From Janthinobacterium sp. LM6 (GTDB lineage Bacteria > Pseudomonadota > Gammaproteobacteria > Burkholderiales > Burkholderiaceae_D): a stretch of DNA of 64,000 nucleotides. Of the stretch, positions 25,460 through 34,023 are shown one piece after another; position 1 is the first letter of the stretch; each line of letters opens with the position of its first letter. The notes under the pieces are model-generated. The model made no database searches, was not told where the DNA came from, and saw only the letters and a program-made list of their open reading frames with translations. The stretch covers positions 5,952,001 through 6,016,000 of the forward strand of contig NZ_CP019510.1 of assembly GCF_002002885.1 (NCBI RefSeq), read 5' to 3'. The position numbers and the translations under genes are program-made.

Positions 25460-25837
25460 TCAGGCGGGCACTGGCCGCGTCACCTTGACGCGGCGCAAAT
25501 CGCACAGCAGCCACACGCCGCATGCCAGGCACAGCACGATGATGGCGATCGACAGGGGCAAGTGGAATTGTGCCAGTCCCGCCAGCGCGAAGCCGGCGTG
25601 GATCAGGAAGGTGCCTGCGCCCAGCGCGGCGCACACTGCCGCATAGCGGGGCGCTTGTCTGGTGTTCAGCAGCACGTGCCGGTAACCGGCCAGTACGATG
25701 GCAATGGCAACCAAGTTAAATATCAGAAAACCCTGCACACCGCCCGGCACATGAAACATCTCCCACTCTTTCCAGTAGGCAGCGTCTATTTGATGCAGGA
25801 TAAGCAACAACATCGTCCAGAAGTAGCTTCGCGGCAT
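25460..25837 (-). CDS. Small integral membrane protein of unknown function
   Basis: 125 residues from MPRSYFW, with four hydrophobic segments (roughly 4-20, 38-58, 72-90 and 95-115). The conserved-looking HQIDAAYWKEWEMF early in the protein resembles small membrane proteins of the DUF6713 type, by memory only. An in-frame ATG at 25894 would add 19 residues; neither start has a good Shine-Dalgarno. The gene is convergent with moaC (12 bp apart). No function can be assigned. Confidence 0.65.
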   Translation of the reverse strand: MPRSYFWTMLLLILHQIDAAYWKEWEMFHVPGGVQGFLIFNLVAIAIVLAGYRHVLLNTRQAPRYAAVCAALGAGTFLIHAGFALAGLAQFHLPLSIAIIVLCLACGVWLLCDLRRVKVTRPVPA

Positions 25838-26000
25838 AAGATTTACATTCGTCAATATTGATGCAATTGTAAAGCCTGAATCGTGCACCGGCACGCGCGC
25901 ATGGCATTTTTCGATGTCAATATGAATTTCATTGATATAAATGCTTTTTCATCAAGAAATCATGCATACTGCGAGTCGACCATATCCAGATGAGCATCGC

Positions 26001-26723
26001 ATGACTAGCAACAAGCCCACCGCGGAAAGCAAGCTCCAGGACTTCGAATTCGAGGCCATGAATCTGCAGGTGGGTGGACGCATCCAGTTCATCACGCACC
26101 GCACCATCAAGCCCATCCAGCATTTCTCGACCCTGATCGGCTATGTGAAAGACGAGTATCTGATCGTCAAGATTCCCATGGAAAACGGCGCGTCCATCGT
26201 GCTCAACGAAGGCGACAAGCTGACCATCCGCGTGTTTTCCGGCGTCACCGTGTGTTCGTTTTCCTGCAGCGTGCTGCGCATCTTTGGCCGTCCGCTCAAC
26301 TACGTGCACCTGAGCTTTCCCGACGCCATCCAGGGCACCAGCCTGCGCACGGCCATGCGCGTGAAAGTGGACATTCCGGCGCAGCTCAGCTACCGCGACG
26401 TGGCGGCCGTGCCCGTATTCATCGTCAACCTCAGCGTTTCAGGCGCGCTGATCGAGGCGCCCAGCATGCTCACGCCGGACGATGACGGCGTGGCCCTCAG
26501 CTTTACCCTGCTGGTGCAGCCGAACAAGCATCAGATGCGCGTCAACACGCGCGCGCGCATCCAGAACGTCAGCGTGGGCAAGCCGTCGAATGGCCACGCC
26601 GCCGAGGTGGAGGAAATCTATACATATGGCGTGCAATTCATCGACCTGGAACCGACCCACTACACCTTGCTGCAAAACCTCACCTATGAAGCGCTGATCG
26701 CGGACCGGCAAAAAATCGTCTGA
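26001..26723 (+). CDS. PilZ-domain protein with YcgR-like N-terminal domain
   Basis: 240 residues. The N-terminal half (about 15-108) is a YcgR-type beta domain; the C-terminal half is a PilZ domain with both c-di-GMP signature elements, RTAMR (116-120) and NLSVSG (143-148). Such proteins act as c-di-GMP-sensitive flagellar brakes or as modulators of type IV pili. The pilin gene lies just downstream on the other strand (21 bp between stops), so a motility role is plausible. The start at 26001 is inferred from domain onset; in-frame ATGs at 25941 and 25962 are possible. The upstream 100 bp are markedly AT-rich. Confidence 0.9.
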   Translation: MTSNKPTAESKLQDFEFEAMNLQVGGRIQFITHRTIKPIQHFSTLIGYVKDEYLIVKIPMENGASIVLNEGDKLTIRVFSGVTVCSFSCSVLRIFGRPLNYVHLSFPDAIQGTSLRTAMRVKVDIPAQLSYRDVAAVPVFIVNLSVSGALIEAPSMLTPDDDGVALSFTLLVQPNKHQMRVNTRARIQNVSVGKPSNGHAAEVEEIYTYGVQFIDLEPTHYTLLQNLTYEALIADRQKIV

Positions 26724-26744
26724 CACCCTGCCGGCAAGCCTTGC

Positions 26745-27209
26745 TTACAGGGTCGGCGTCACGTCGGGAATGTTGTTTTTGGTAATCGCTTCCTTGGCTG
26801 CCGCATTCGTCACGGTGGTGCTGTTAAACCAGCTCAGGCTGCTAGTGCCCGGCTTCATGGTCATCGTCACGCTTTGTCCACCGATACCCGTGCCCAGGTC
26901 GGCAGCGAGGGTCAGCACGATATTGCCCTTGTCCACAATGGCGCTGGCCACTTCGCGCGTGGCACTGAACAAGGGAATGGAACTTGGTGCGCTCTGGGTG
27001 GGCGTGCTGCAGGCGGTAGCGGTGCCACCGTTTTCCTGCACGCACAGGGCCACGGCCGTTTTCAGCGGGGCGGCGGCCGCCAGCACATTGCTGACCTTGG
27101 CACGCATCGTGTAGTCGCCATACTGGGGAATGGCCACGGCCGCCAGGATGCCGGCGATGGCCACCACGATCATCAGTTCTATCAGGGTAAATCCGCTTTG
27201 CGCGCGCAT
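26745..27209 (-). CDS. pilA: Type IV pilin (major pilin type)
   Basis: 154 residues. A short class III leader ends in QSG, followed by FTLIELMIVVAIAGILAAVA, the methylated N-terminal helix; cleavage falls after Gly6, and the Glu at mature position 5 is present. The globular part has YGDYTMRAKVSNVL and a pair of Cys (ALCVQENGG and TACST) that could form a disulfide. The protein would be processed by PilD and assembled into type IV pili. The ATG at 27209 follows GGGAGG. A near-consensus sigma-54 promoter lies 40 bp upstream, as usual for pilA genes under PilS/PilR control. Confidence 0.93.
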   Translation of the reverse strand: MRAQSGFTLIELMIVVAIAGILAAVAIPQYGDYTMRAKVSNVLAAAAPLKTAVALCVQENGGTATACSTPTQSAPSSIPLFSATREVASAIVDKGNIVLTLAADLGTGIGGQSVTMTMKPGTSSLSWFNSTTVTNAAAKEAITKNNIPDVTPTL

Positions 27210-27247
27210 CGTATCCTCCCATTGTGCATTGCTCACGCCGTGCATGG

Positions 27248-27263
27248 TGCAAGCGCCATGCCA
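27248..27263 (-). promoter_or_regulatory. Sigma-54 (RpoN) promoter of the pilin gene
   Basis: On the minus strand TGGCATGGCGCTTGCA matches the RpoN consensus TGGCACG-N4-TTGCA at all but one position, with the -24 GG and -12 GC at the required spacing. The transcript would begin around 27237, leaving a leader of about 28 nt with GGGAGG before the ATG at 27209. The upstream region would hold activator (PilR) sites, which I cannot define. Confidence 0.8.
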
Positions 27264-27371
27264 GCGGCGCGCCCGGGCAGCGGCGGTGCACGTGGAAAGA
27301 AAAGCGACACTTTTTGGCAGGTTCGGACCAGCGCCGTCGTCCCGGGCCGGGATGCGACCTGTCTTGCGGAC

Positions 27372-27399
27372 AAAAAAAAGGAGCCGAAGCTCCTTTTTT
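27372..27399 (-). terminator. Terminator of the sucCD operon
   Basis: GGAGC-CGAA-GCTCC with flanking A and T runs, 26 bp after the sucD stop on the minus strand. It separates sucCD from the pilin promoter. Confidence 0.85.
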
Positions 27400-27424
27400 G
27401 TCCTGCATCAATACCGGGCTGAAA

Positions 27425-28306
27425 TTACAGCATGGCTTTCAGCAGACGCGCCATTTCCGACGGGTTCTTGGTGACGGTGATGCCGCAAGCTTCCATGATT
27501 TCCAGCTTGGCTTGTGCCGTATCGGCACCGCCCGAGATCAGCGCGCCGGCGTGGCCCATGCGCTTGCCTGGAGGAGCGGTCACGCCGGCGATGAAGCCGA
27601 CGACCGGTTTTTTCATGTTGTCTTTGATCCAATAAGCCGCGTTGGCTTCGTCCGGACCGCCGATTTCGCCGATCATGATGACCGCGTCGGTATCCGGATC
27701 GTCATTGAACATCTTCATGATGTCGATGTGCTTCAGACCGTTGATCGGGTCGCCGCCGATGCCGACTGCCGACGATTGGCCCAGGCCCAGTGCGGTCAGC
27801 TGACCCACTGCTTCATAGGTCAGGGTGCCCGAACGCGAAACCACGCCGATACGGCCCTTCTTGTGGATGTGACCTGGCATGATGCCGATCTTGATTTCGT
27901 CTGGCGTGATCAAGCCTGGGCAGTTAGGGCCCAGCAGCAAGGTTTTGCTGTTGGCTTTAGCCATGCGGTCTTTCAGGGCCATCATGTCACGCACAGGAAT
28001 GCCTTCGGTGATGCAAATGGCCAGATCCATTTCAGCTTCGACAGCTTCCCAGATCGCCGCTGCCGCGCCTGCTGGCGGTACGTAGATGACGGAAACGTTA
28101 GCGCCGGTTTCTTTTTTCGCTTCGGTAACGTTAGCGAAAATAGGAATGCCTTCGAAATCTTCGCCGGCTTTCTTCGGGTTCACGCCTGCCACGAAGGCAG
28201 CTTTGCCGTTCGCGTAGTCGCGGCAACCGCGGGTGTGGAACTGGCCGGTCTTGCCGGTGATCCCTTGGGTAACAACTTTGGTATCTTTATTGATCAGAAT
28301 GGACAT
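27425..28306 (-). CDS. sucD: Succinyl-CoA synthetase subunit alpha
   Basis: TCA cycle enzyme subunit; with SucC it interconverts succinyl-CoA and succinate with nucleotide phosphorylation. 293 residues beginning MSILINKDTKVVTQGITGK. It shows GVNPKKAG, the CoA-binding PPAGAAAAIWEAVE region, ITEGIPVRDM, LLGPNCPGLI and the phosphohistidine loop KRMGHAGALISGG. It follows sucC by 13 bp and is followed by a terminator. Confidence 0.97.
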   Translation of the reverse strand: MSILINKDTKVVTQGITGKTGQFHTRGCRDYANGKAAFVAGVNPKKAGEDFEGIPIFANVTEAKKETGANVSVIYVPPAGAAAAIWEAVEAEMDLAICITEGIPVRDMMALKDRMAKANSKTLLLGPNCPGLITPDEIKIGIMPGHIHKKGRIGVVSRSGTLTYEAVGQLTALGLGQSSAVGIGGDPINGLKHIDIMKMFNDDPDTDAVIMIGEIGGPDEANAAYWIKDNMKKPVVGFIAGVTAPPGKRMGHAGALISGGADTAQAKLEIMEACGITVTKNPSEMARLLKAML

Positions 28307-28319
28307 GTTGATTCCTTAA

Positions 28320-29489
28320 TTAAGCTTGACCGGCAGCGGCGGCAACGACGCTCTTGGCTGCATCTTCCATGGTGTCGGCTGCGATGATAGGCAGACCGGA
28401 ATCGGCCAGCATCTTTTTGCCCAGATCTTCGTTGGTGCCCTTCATGCGCACCACCAGCGGTACGTTCAGCGAAACGGCTTTCACCGCGGCGATAACGCCT
28501 TCGGCGATCACGTCGCAACGCATGATGCCGCCGAAAATGTTCACCAGGATGGCTTTCAGGCCTGGGTTTTTCAGCATGATCTTGAACGCTTCGGTCACTT
28601 TTTCTGCCGTGGCGCCGCCGCCGACGTCCAGGAAGTTGGCTGGCTCGCCGCCGAACAGTTTGATCGTGTCCATGGTGGCCATGGCCAGGCCGGCGCCGTT
28701 CACCAGGCAACCGATGTTGCCGTCGAGCGAAATGTAGGCCAGGTCGAATTTCGACGCTTCGATTTCAGCTGGATCTTCTTCGTCCAGGTCGCGCAGGGCG
28801 ATGATTTCCGGGTGACGGAACAGGGCGTTCGGGTCAAAGTTGAACTTGGCGTCCAGGGCGATGACTTTGCCGCTGCCGGTGACGATCAGCGGATTGATTT
28901 CGGCCAGCGAGCAATCGGTTTCCCAGTATGCTTTGTACAGGCCTTGCAGGTTGACGCGGGCGTCGACGATGGAACCGGCAGGCACGCCGATTTTGGTCGC
29001 GATGTCGTCTGCCTGGGCATCGGTCAGGCCAACGCTCGGCTCGATGGTGACGTGGTGGATCTTCTCTGGGTGGCTCTCGGCCACTTCTTCGATGTCCATG
29101 CCGCCTTCGGACGACGCCATCAGGACGATTTTCTGGGTGACGCGGTCGGTGACCAGCGAAACGTACAGTTCCTGTTTGATGTCGGCGCCTTCTTCCACCA
29201 GCAGGCGGTTGACTTTCTGGCCTTCGGCGCTGGTCTGATGCGTGATCAGCTGCATGCCCATGATCTGGTCAGCGTATTCCTTGACCTGTTCCATCGATTT
29301 TGCCACTTTCACGCCGCCGCCCTTGCCGCGGCCACCTGCGTGGATCTGCGCCTTGACAACCCACACCGGGCCGCCCAGGGTTTCCGCAGCCTTGACGGCT
29401 TCTTCGACGGACATGCACGGAATACCGCGTGGTACCGTCACTCCGAATTGCCGGAGGATTTCTTTGGCTTGATACTCATGGATTTTCAT
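28320..29489 (-). CDS. sucC: Succinyl-CoA synthetase subunit beta
   Basis: 389 residues with an ATP-grasp domain: MKIHEYQAKEILRQFGV, QIHAGGRGKGGGVKV, the metal-binding LAEINPLIVT and the C-terminal FGGIMRCDVIAEGVI. It forms the nucleotide-binding beta subunit with sucD. The ATG at 29489 has AAGGGAAG upstream; longer readings have no support. First gene of sucCD, 77 bp from the DUF2889 gene on the same strand. Confidence 0.97.
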   Translation of the reverse strand: MKIHEYQAKEILRQFGVTVPRGIPCMSVEEAVKAAETLGGPVWVVKAQIHAGGRGKGGGVKVAKSMEQVKEYADQIMGMQLITHQTSAEGQKVNRLLVEEGADIKQELYVSLVTDRVTQKIVLMASSEGGMDIEEVAESHPEKIHHVTIEPSVGLTDAQADDIATKIGVPAGSIVDARVNLQGLYKAYWETDCSLAEINPLIVTGSGKVIALDAKFNFDPNALFRHPEIIALRDLDEEDPAEIEASKFDLAYISLDGNIGCLVNGAGLAMATMDTIKLFGGEPANFLDVGGGATAEKVTEAFKIMLKNPGLKAILVNIFGGIMRCDVIAEGVIAAVKAVSLNVPLVVRMKGTNEDLGKKMLADSGLPIIAADTMEDAAKSVVAAAAGQA

Positions 29490-29566
29490 GCTGGCTTCCC
29501 TTCTGATACTGATGTGTAAAAATACGGTTAGTGGTGCAAAAAAACAGGAAAAACAGAGCGCCGGGG

Positions 29567-30127
29567 TCACGCCTTGGCTACCCAGCGCGGGTAATACTGT
29601 GCAACCGCCCCGCCATCGGTGCGCAGGGCGTGGCATTTGTCGAGTTGAAACGGCTTTTCATGCGACAAGTCAGCATTCGCACCGTCACGGGTCGACCAGA
29701 CATCGCCGGCAAATGCCTGAACCGTCGCAGTCGGCAAGACTTGCGCCAGTTCGGTCAAATGGGTACAGCCGGCGATTCCCGCCAGGCGCTGTTTCAAGTC
29801 GCGGCGGAAATTCTTCAATAAATTCAGACCGATCAGCGCTCTGTAAGCGGGGCCGATGGTATCGCAAAAACCGGGATAGGGCACGGCATCGGAGGCGGCT
29901 TCGGCCTCGACGATGGTCAGTTCGCGATCGACGGTAATGCGTAAGTGGAGGTCATGCAGGGGGGAGCCGGCGGGACGGGGGCCGGAGGCCAGGGTCGCGT
30001 CATAGCTTTTGATATCGGTGATACGGGCGTCAATATCCCACAGGCCGTCGTCGCGCACATACGCTTGGACGTCGATAACGCGGGAGTGCCGGAGGGCGCG
30101 CCGGGATACGGGAGTTGACAGGGGCAT
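29567..30127 (-). CDS. DUF2889 domain-containing protein
   Basis: 186 residues, cytoplasmic. It begins LSTPVSRRALRHSRVIDVQAYVRDDGLWDIDARITD (cited in part as RRALRHSRVI and DGLWDIDARITD), then PLHDLHLRITVD, GLNLLKNFRRDLKQRL and GCTHLTEL, a pattern I associate with DUF2889. Function unknown, but the gene is regularly found beside sucC in Burkholderiales. It may be read together with sucCD. Confidence 0.82.
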   Translation of the reverse strand: MPLSTPVSRRALRHSRVIDVQAYVRDDGLWDIDARITDIKSYDATLASGPRPAGSPLHDLHLRITVDRELTIVEAEAASDAVPYPGFCDTIGPAYRALIGLNLLKNFRRDLKQRLAGIAGCTHLTELAQVLPTATVQAFAGDVWSTRDGANADLSHEKPFQLDKCHALRTDGGAVAQYYPRWVAKA

Positions 30128-30405
30128 AAGACCGATGCCGCTTGCGCGGCCATAATTAGTAAGCAGCCATGTGCCTAAAGCACTCTGTTCGCAGCTTCTA
30201 CGAACAGCAACCGCACCTGCGGCGCCGCAAAAACCCTAAAAGTGTAGCACATAGGGCGCTAGTTGCGCCGCAACATAATTTTTTATTGGTCTGGCCGCCC
30301 GCCGCAAATTATCAATGAAAATCACAAAATGAATGACAAACATTCACAATGCGAATAACCCGAAAAAAGATATGCGAGCACCGGCAACCTGGCCGGCGCC
30401 GCGCC
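30128..30405. other. 278-bp intergenic region with small inverted repeat
   Basis: Lies between the methyltransferase stop and the DUF2889 start, both minus strand, and so holds the promoter region of the DUF2889-sucCD set. CTGTTCG (30185-30191) and its complement CGAACAG (30201-30207) form a small inverted repeat; the spacing does not fit a LexA box. The half near the methyltransferase is AT-rich. No ORF is credible. Confidence 0.4.
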
Positions 30406-31944
30406 TCAGTCAGTCACGCCCAGTACGCGTAAAATGGGCAAGCTACGCGCAGAAAAATACTGCGCGTGCGCCAGCAGCTCGGCCAGGTTTTCCTCTTCCG
30501 TCAACAAGGGTTGCTCGTCCCGCGTCAGCAGCTGGTTCAGGCGCAGCAACACCGGCCATGTCGCGCGCACCAAGTCTTGCGGCGTTGAACAACCTTGCAG
30601 GTTCGCCCACAGGAATAGCTGTTGTAAATGCGACACAGCCACGCCGCTGCCCGTCAGGGGACTGGCGAGGATGGTCAAATCAGTTCTTGCCAGTGCCTGT
30701 TCCAGCAGGTGCGCATTCAGGCGCGCCGTCTGCGGTCGCGCCACGGTGATATCGGCCTCGTCCTGGACGGCCAGCACGCTGCCCTTGCTGATCAAGATCA
30801 ACATGATCTGCAACAAGGCGGCCAGGCTGGCTTCTGTGCCAGCCAATTGCTGCTCCAGCTCACATATCGTGTACACGCGATGGTCAGCCATGGCATCGAG
30901 CACGGGTGCATACACGCGCTCGTCCATATCGGCGTCGCCCAGCACGCCATGCACGCTCAACACCACCTCGTCGCGGGGCACGGCCAGCACCACGCGCACG
31001 GCCCGCAAGGCACTGGCCTGGGCGAACGGTGTCAGCCTGTGCGCGCCCTTGACCCAATAATCTTTGCGGAACTGCTCATTGACGAGGAAGGCGCGCGTCG
31101 TCTCGCGGAAGATGGGATCGGGTATCTCGGCCAGGAATTGCTGGTGCTCGGCCGTCAAATTCAGCATGTCGACCAGAGCGGTATACGTGGCGGACGCGGC
31201 AAACTCAAGCTTGGCCTCACCCAGCATGGCCGCGACGCTGGAAAAAGCCATCGGCTGCCAGTCGGCATTGAAATACTCATGGGCAAGATAATGCCCATCC
31301 ATCGCCTTGAGCTTTTCGATGCGGTCCGCAAGATGCGGGTTGGCCTCCAGGTAGCGCGGTTGCGTGGCGATCATCCTGTCGACGAAACCGATGGCGCCCT
31401 CGACTCTGGCCAGCACGCCCTGGCCAGGGGCACTCATGACGCGGCTATGTTCGGCCATCAGGTCGCGCATCGGCATCATGGCGGCCCAACCTGGCTGGGT
31501 GTTGTAGCTGATGAAGACGACACCGCCGACTTTCAGCTTGCGCCGCAAGAAGTCGACGATCAGCGCGCGATTTTCCTCCGAGACCCAACTCCATATCCCG
31601 TGCAGGCAGATAAAGTCGAAATCAGGCAAGTCGTCGCGGCGGCAAAACTGCGCGAACGATTCGTCCGTGAACTGCGCGCCGGCGCCGGCCGCGCTGGCCA
31701 GCTCCTGCGCAAATGCAGCCTGGGATGGATTGAAATCATTGCCATGCCAGCGCGTGGCGGACGCCGCCGCATGAATGTTGGCGCTGATACCCTGGCCAAA
31801 GCCCAGCTCGCAAGCCGTGCCACTGGAAGGCAAGGCAAGGCCGGCGGCCAGCAGGGGGAGCCGCAGACGCAAAGGATTCAATTCTTCGTAATAGCCATAG
31901 GTATAGGCGATTTCAGCCATATAGCCGGCATTCCAATTGCTCAT
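30406..31944 (-). CDS. SAM-dependent methyltransferase with regulatory domain
   Basis: 512 residues, no signal peptide. The N-terminal Rossmann domain has motif I in ACELGFGQGISANIHAA (about 40-57), then WHGNDFNPSQAAFAQEL, DFICLHGIWSWVSEENR and GGVVFISYNTQPGWAAM. The middle (about 200-300) matches the methyltransferase regulatory domain, and the last 200 residues are helical with no family that I recognise. The substrate is unknown; related proteins occur beside surface-polysaccharide genes, but none are here. The ATG at 31944 follows AGGATG at good distance. It stands between recX and DUF2889, in a neighbourhood otherwise conserved. Confidence 0.85.
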   Translation of the reverse strand: MSNWNAGYMAEIAYTYGYYEELNPLRLRLPLLAAGLALPSSGTACELGFGQGISANIHAAASATRWHGNDFNPSQAAFAQELASAAGAGAQFTDESFAQFCRRDDLPDFDFICLHGIWSWVSEENRALIVDFLRRKLKVGGVVFISYNTQPGWAAMMPMRDLMAEHSRVMSAPGQGVLARVEGAIGFVDRMIATQPRYLEANPHLADRIEKLKAMDGHYLAHEYFNADWQPMAFSSVAAMLGEAKLEFAASATYTALVDMLNLTAEHQQFLAEIPDPIFRETTRAFLVNEQFRKDYWVKGAHRLTPFAQASALRAVRVVLAVPRDEVVLSVHGVLGDADMDERVYAPVLDAMADHRVYTICELEQQLAGTEASLAALLQIMLILISKGSVLAVQDEADITVARPQTARLNAHLLEQALARTDLTILASPLTGSGVAVSHLQQLFLWANLQGCSTPQDLVRATWPVLLRLNQLLTRDEQPLLTEEENLAELLAHAQYFSARSLPILRVLGVTD

Positions 31945-32082
31945 CTTGCATCCTGTCACGATCAGTGGTGCTGCGCGCATCGCACAGCGTTCGAACGCCA
32001 GCATACCCGATCGCGCGGCGTCACCATCCTGGAAACAGACGGCGTTTGAAAGCGCAGTTCTGGAGGCAAGGGGGGGGCGGTC

Positions 32083-32538
32083 TTATTCCTCGTCGGGATC
32101 CCGCCCCTTCAAGGCCACCTGCACGGCGCGCTGCGAAAAGCCGCGCTGCATCAAAAACCGCATCTGCTTGTTGCGCTGCTCGGCATCCTGCGCCACTGCA
32201 CCAAATTTGCGGCGCCACACCTCGCAGGCACGCGCCACTTCCCCTTCGGCCAGGCCCGCCTTGAGTTCCTGCAGCGCCTCGCCCCCGATGCCGTGGCTTT
32301 GCAATTCCGCCATGATGCGGCTATTGCCGAAACGGGCCGAGCGGCGGTGGATCAGCGACTCGGAAAAACGCTCCTGCGACAGCCAGTTGGCTTGCTCCAG
32401 GCTGTCGAGCAAGGCTTCCACATCGTCGCCCTCCTGCGCATGGCGCTGCAGCTTGCGCCGCAATTCCATGCGGCTGTGTTCACGCATCGACAGAAAGCGT
32501 AGCGCCCTGCCCTTCAGGCTTAGTTGTACCGCTGCCAT
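32083..32538 (-). CDS. recX: Recombination regulatory protein RecX
   Basis: 151 residues of helical repeats: LSLKGRALRFLSMREHSRMELRRKL, LDSLEQANWLSQERFSESLIHRRSARFG and MRFLMQRGFSQRAVQVALKG, the usual RecX pattern. RecX binds RecA filaments and limits their activity. It lies 138 bp downstream of recA on the same strand and is probably transcribed with it at a lower level. Confidence 0.93.
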   Translation of the reverse strand: MAAVQLSLKGRALRFLSMREHSRMELRRKLQRHAQEGDDVEALLDSLEQANWLSQERFSESLIHRRSARFGNSRIMAELQSHGIGGEALQELKAGLAEGEVARACEVWRRKFGAVAQDAEQRNKQMRFLMQRGFSQRAVQVALKGRDPDEE

Positions 32539-32676
32539 ACCCGTATCCCATCTTTACCACACCGGACTGAAAACACAATTGCCGCCAGGCGCACAGGCGC
32601 AGGGCGGCAATCATTGTAGAACTTTTTTATGCGGCAAGCTGCCGCCGGCGGGCCAGGCTGGCCCCGCCACTGTCGC

Positions 32677-33783
32677 TTACTCGGCGGCCTTGGCTTCCGC
32701 AGCCTTGGCAGCCTTGTCGGCAGCTTTATCCGCTTTTTCCGGCTTTTCAGCGGCCAGCGGCGGCAGTTCGCGCACGCCCAGCGAAGCGCGGACCTTGTTT
32801 TCGATCTCGCGGGCCAGCGCCGGACGCTCTTGCAGGAAGGCACGGGCATTGTCCTTGCCCTGGCCGATGCGTTCGCCGTTGTAGCTGTACCACGAACCGG
32901 ATTTTTCCACGATCTTGGCATCCGAACCCAGGTCCAGGATTTCGCCTTCGCGCGAGGTGCCGGCGCCGTACAGGATGTCGAAGTGCGCTTCCTTGAACGG
33001 CGGCGCGATCTTGTTCTTGACGACCTTGACCTTGGTTTCGTTGCCGATCACTTCATCGCCGGACTTGATCGAGCCCGTGCGGCGGATGTCCAGGCGCACG
33101 GAGGCGTAGAATTTCAGCGCATTGCCGCCGGTGGTCGTTTCAGGGCTGCCGAACATCACGCCGATCTTCATGCGGATCTGGTTGATGAAGATGACCAGGG
33201 TATTCGTGCGGTTGATGGAACCGGTCAGCTTGCGCAGGGCTTGCGACATCAGACGCGCTTGCAGGCCGGGCAGGGAATCACCCATGTCGCCTTCGATCTC
33301 GGCGCGTGGCGTCAGCGCGGCCACGGAGTCGATGACGACCAGGTCGACGCTGCCCGAACGCACGAGGGCGTCGCAGATTTCCAGTGCCTGTTCGCCCGTG
33401 TCCGGTTGCGAGATCAGCAATTCATGCAGGTTCACGCCCAGCTTTTGCGCGTAACCGACGTCGAGCGCGTGCTCGGCATCGATAAAGGCGCAAGTGCCGC
33501 CCAGTTTTTGCATTTCAGCAATGGTTTGCAGGGTCAGCGTGGTTTTACCCGACGATTCCGGACCGTAGATCTCTACCACGCGGCCGCGCGGCAAGCCGCC
33601 CACGCCCAGCGCGATATCGAGGCCGAGCGAACCGGTCGACACGACTTGCACTTCTTCGATCGGTGCGCTGGCATCCATGCGCATGACCGAACCTTTGCCA
33701 AACTGCTTCTCGATCTGCGCCAGTGCGGCGGCGAGCGCCTTGGCTTTTTCCGATGCGGGTACTACAGCTTTTTTATCGTCCAT
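32677..33783 (-). CDS. recA: Recombinase RecA
   Basis: 368 residues. It drives homologous recombination and, as a filament, stimulates LexA self-cleavage. Seen: IEKQFGKGSVMRMD, the Walker A GPESSGKTTL, the conserved MAW-like region, LVVIDSVAALTPRAEIEGDMGD (cited by DSVAALTP), loop 2 NALKFYASVRLDIRR and an acidic/lysine-rich C-terminal tail of repeated KAADKAAK type. The ATG at 33783 gives the normal N-terminus; longer readings run into the promoter. A LexA box overlaps its promoter. Confidence 0.98.
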   Translation of the reverse strand: MDDKKAVVPASEKAKALAAALAQIEKQFGKGSVMRMDASAPIEEVQVVSTGSLGLDIALGVGGLPRGRVVEIYGPESSGKTTLTLQTIAEMQKLGGTCAFIDAEHALDVGYAQKLGVNLHELLISQPDTGEQALEICDALVRSGSVDLVVIDSVAALTPRAEIEGDMGDSLPGLQARLMSQALRKLTGSINRTNTLVIFINQIRMKIGVMFGSPETTTGGNALKFYASVRLDIRRTGSIKSGDEVIGNETKVKVVKNKIAPPFKEAHFDILYGAGTSREGEILDLGSDAKIVEKSGSWYSYNGERIGQGKDNARAFLQERPALAREIENKVRASLGVRELPPLAAEKPEKADKAADKAAKAAEAKAAE

Positions 33784-33868
33784 ATGTTCTTTCAGCCGTT
33801 CTACAGTCGACGATTCACGTGAATCGGTCGGCCTGCGATAGCGCCAGTGGGTTAAATTCTTTACACAG

Positions 33869-33897
33869 ACAGTACTGTATAAAAAAACAGTGATCAA
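33869..33897 (-). promoter_or_regulatory. recA promoter with LexA (SOS) box
   Basis: On the minus strand TTGATC (33892-33897) and TACTGT (33869-33874) form a sigma-70-like promoter with a 17-bp spacer. Within the spacer lies CTGT-TTTTTTAT-ACAG (33875-33890), an exact CTGT-N8-ACAG LexA site. LexA bound here would block recA until DNA damage. Confidence 0.9.
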
Positions 33898-34023
33898 TGC
33901 AAGCGGAACGTGGATTTGTTTTGAAACAGATCAATACAACCCTGTTTTTCACAAAAATTCGCCACCTTGCGGAAAATGAAACACAATACAAGCTTCTACC
34001 GTCGCAAGCATAGGAAGTGCACC

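Noticed and set aside
30185..30207. CTGTTCG...CGAACAG considered as an SOS box
   Set aside because: LexA sites of this type need eight bases between CTGT and ACAG; here there are fifteen. Kept only as a small inverted repeat.
30628..32049. 473-codon plus-strand frame opposite the methyltransferase
   Set aside because: Antisense of a gene with clear SAM motifs; no signal, start site or domain of its own.
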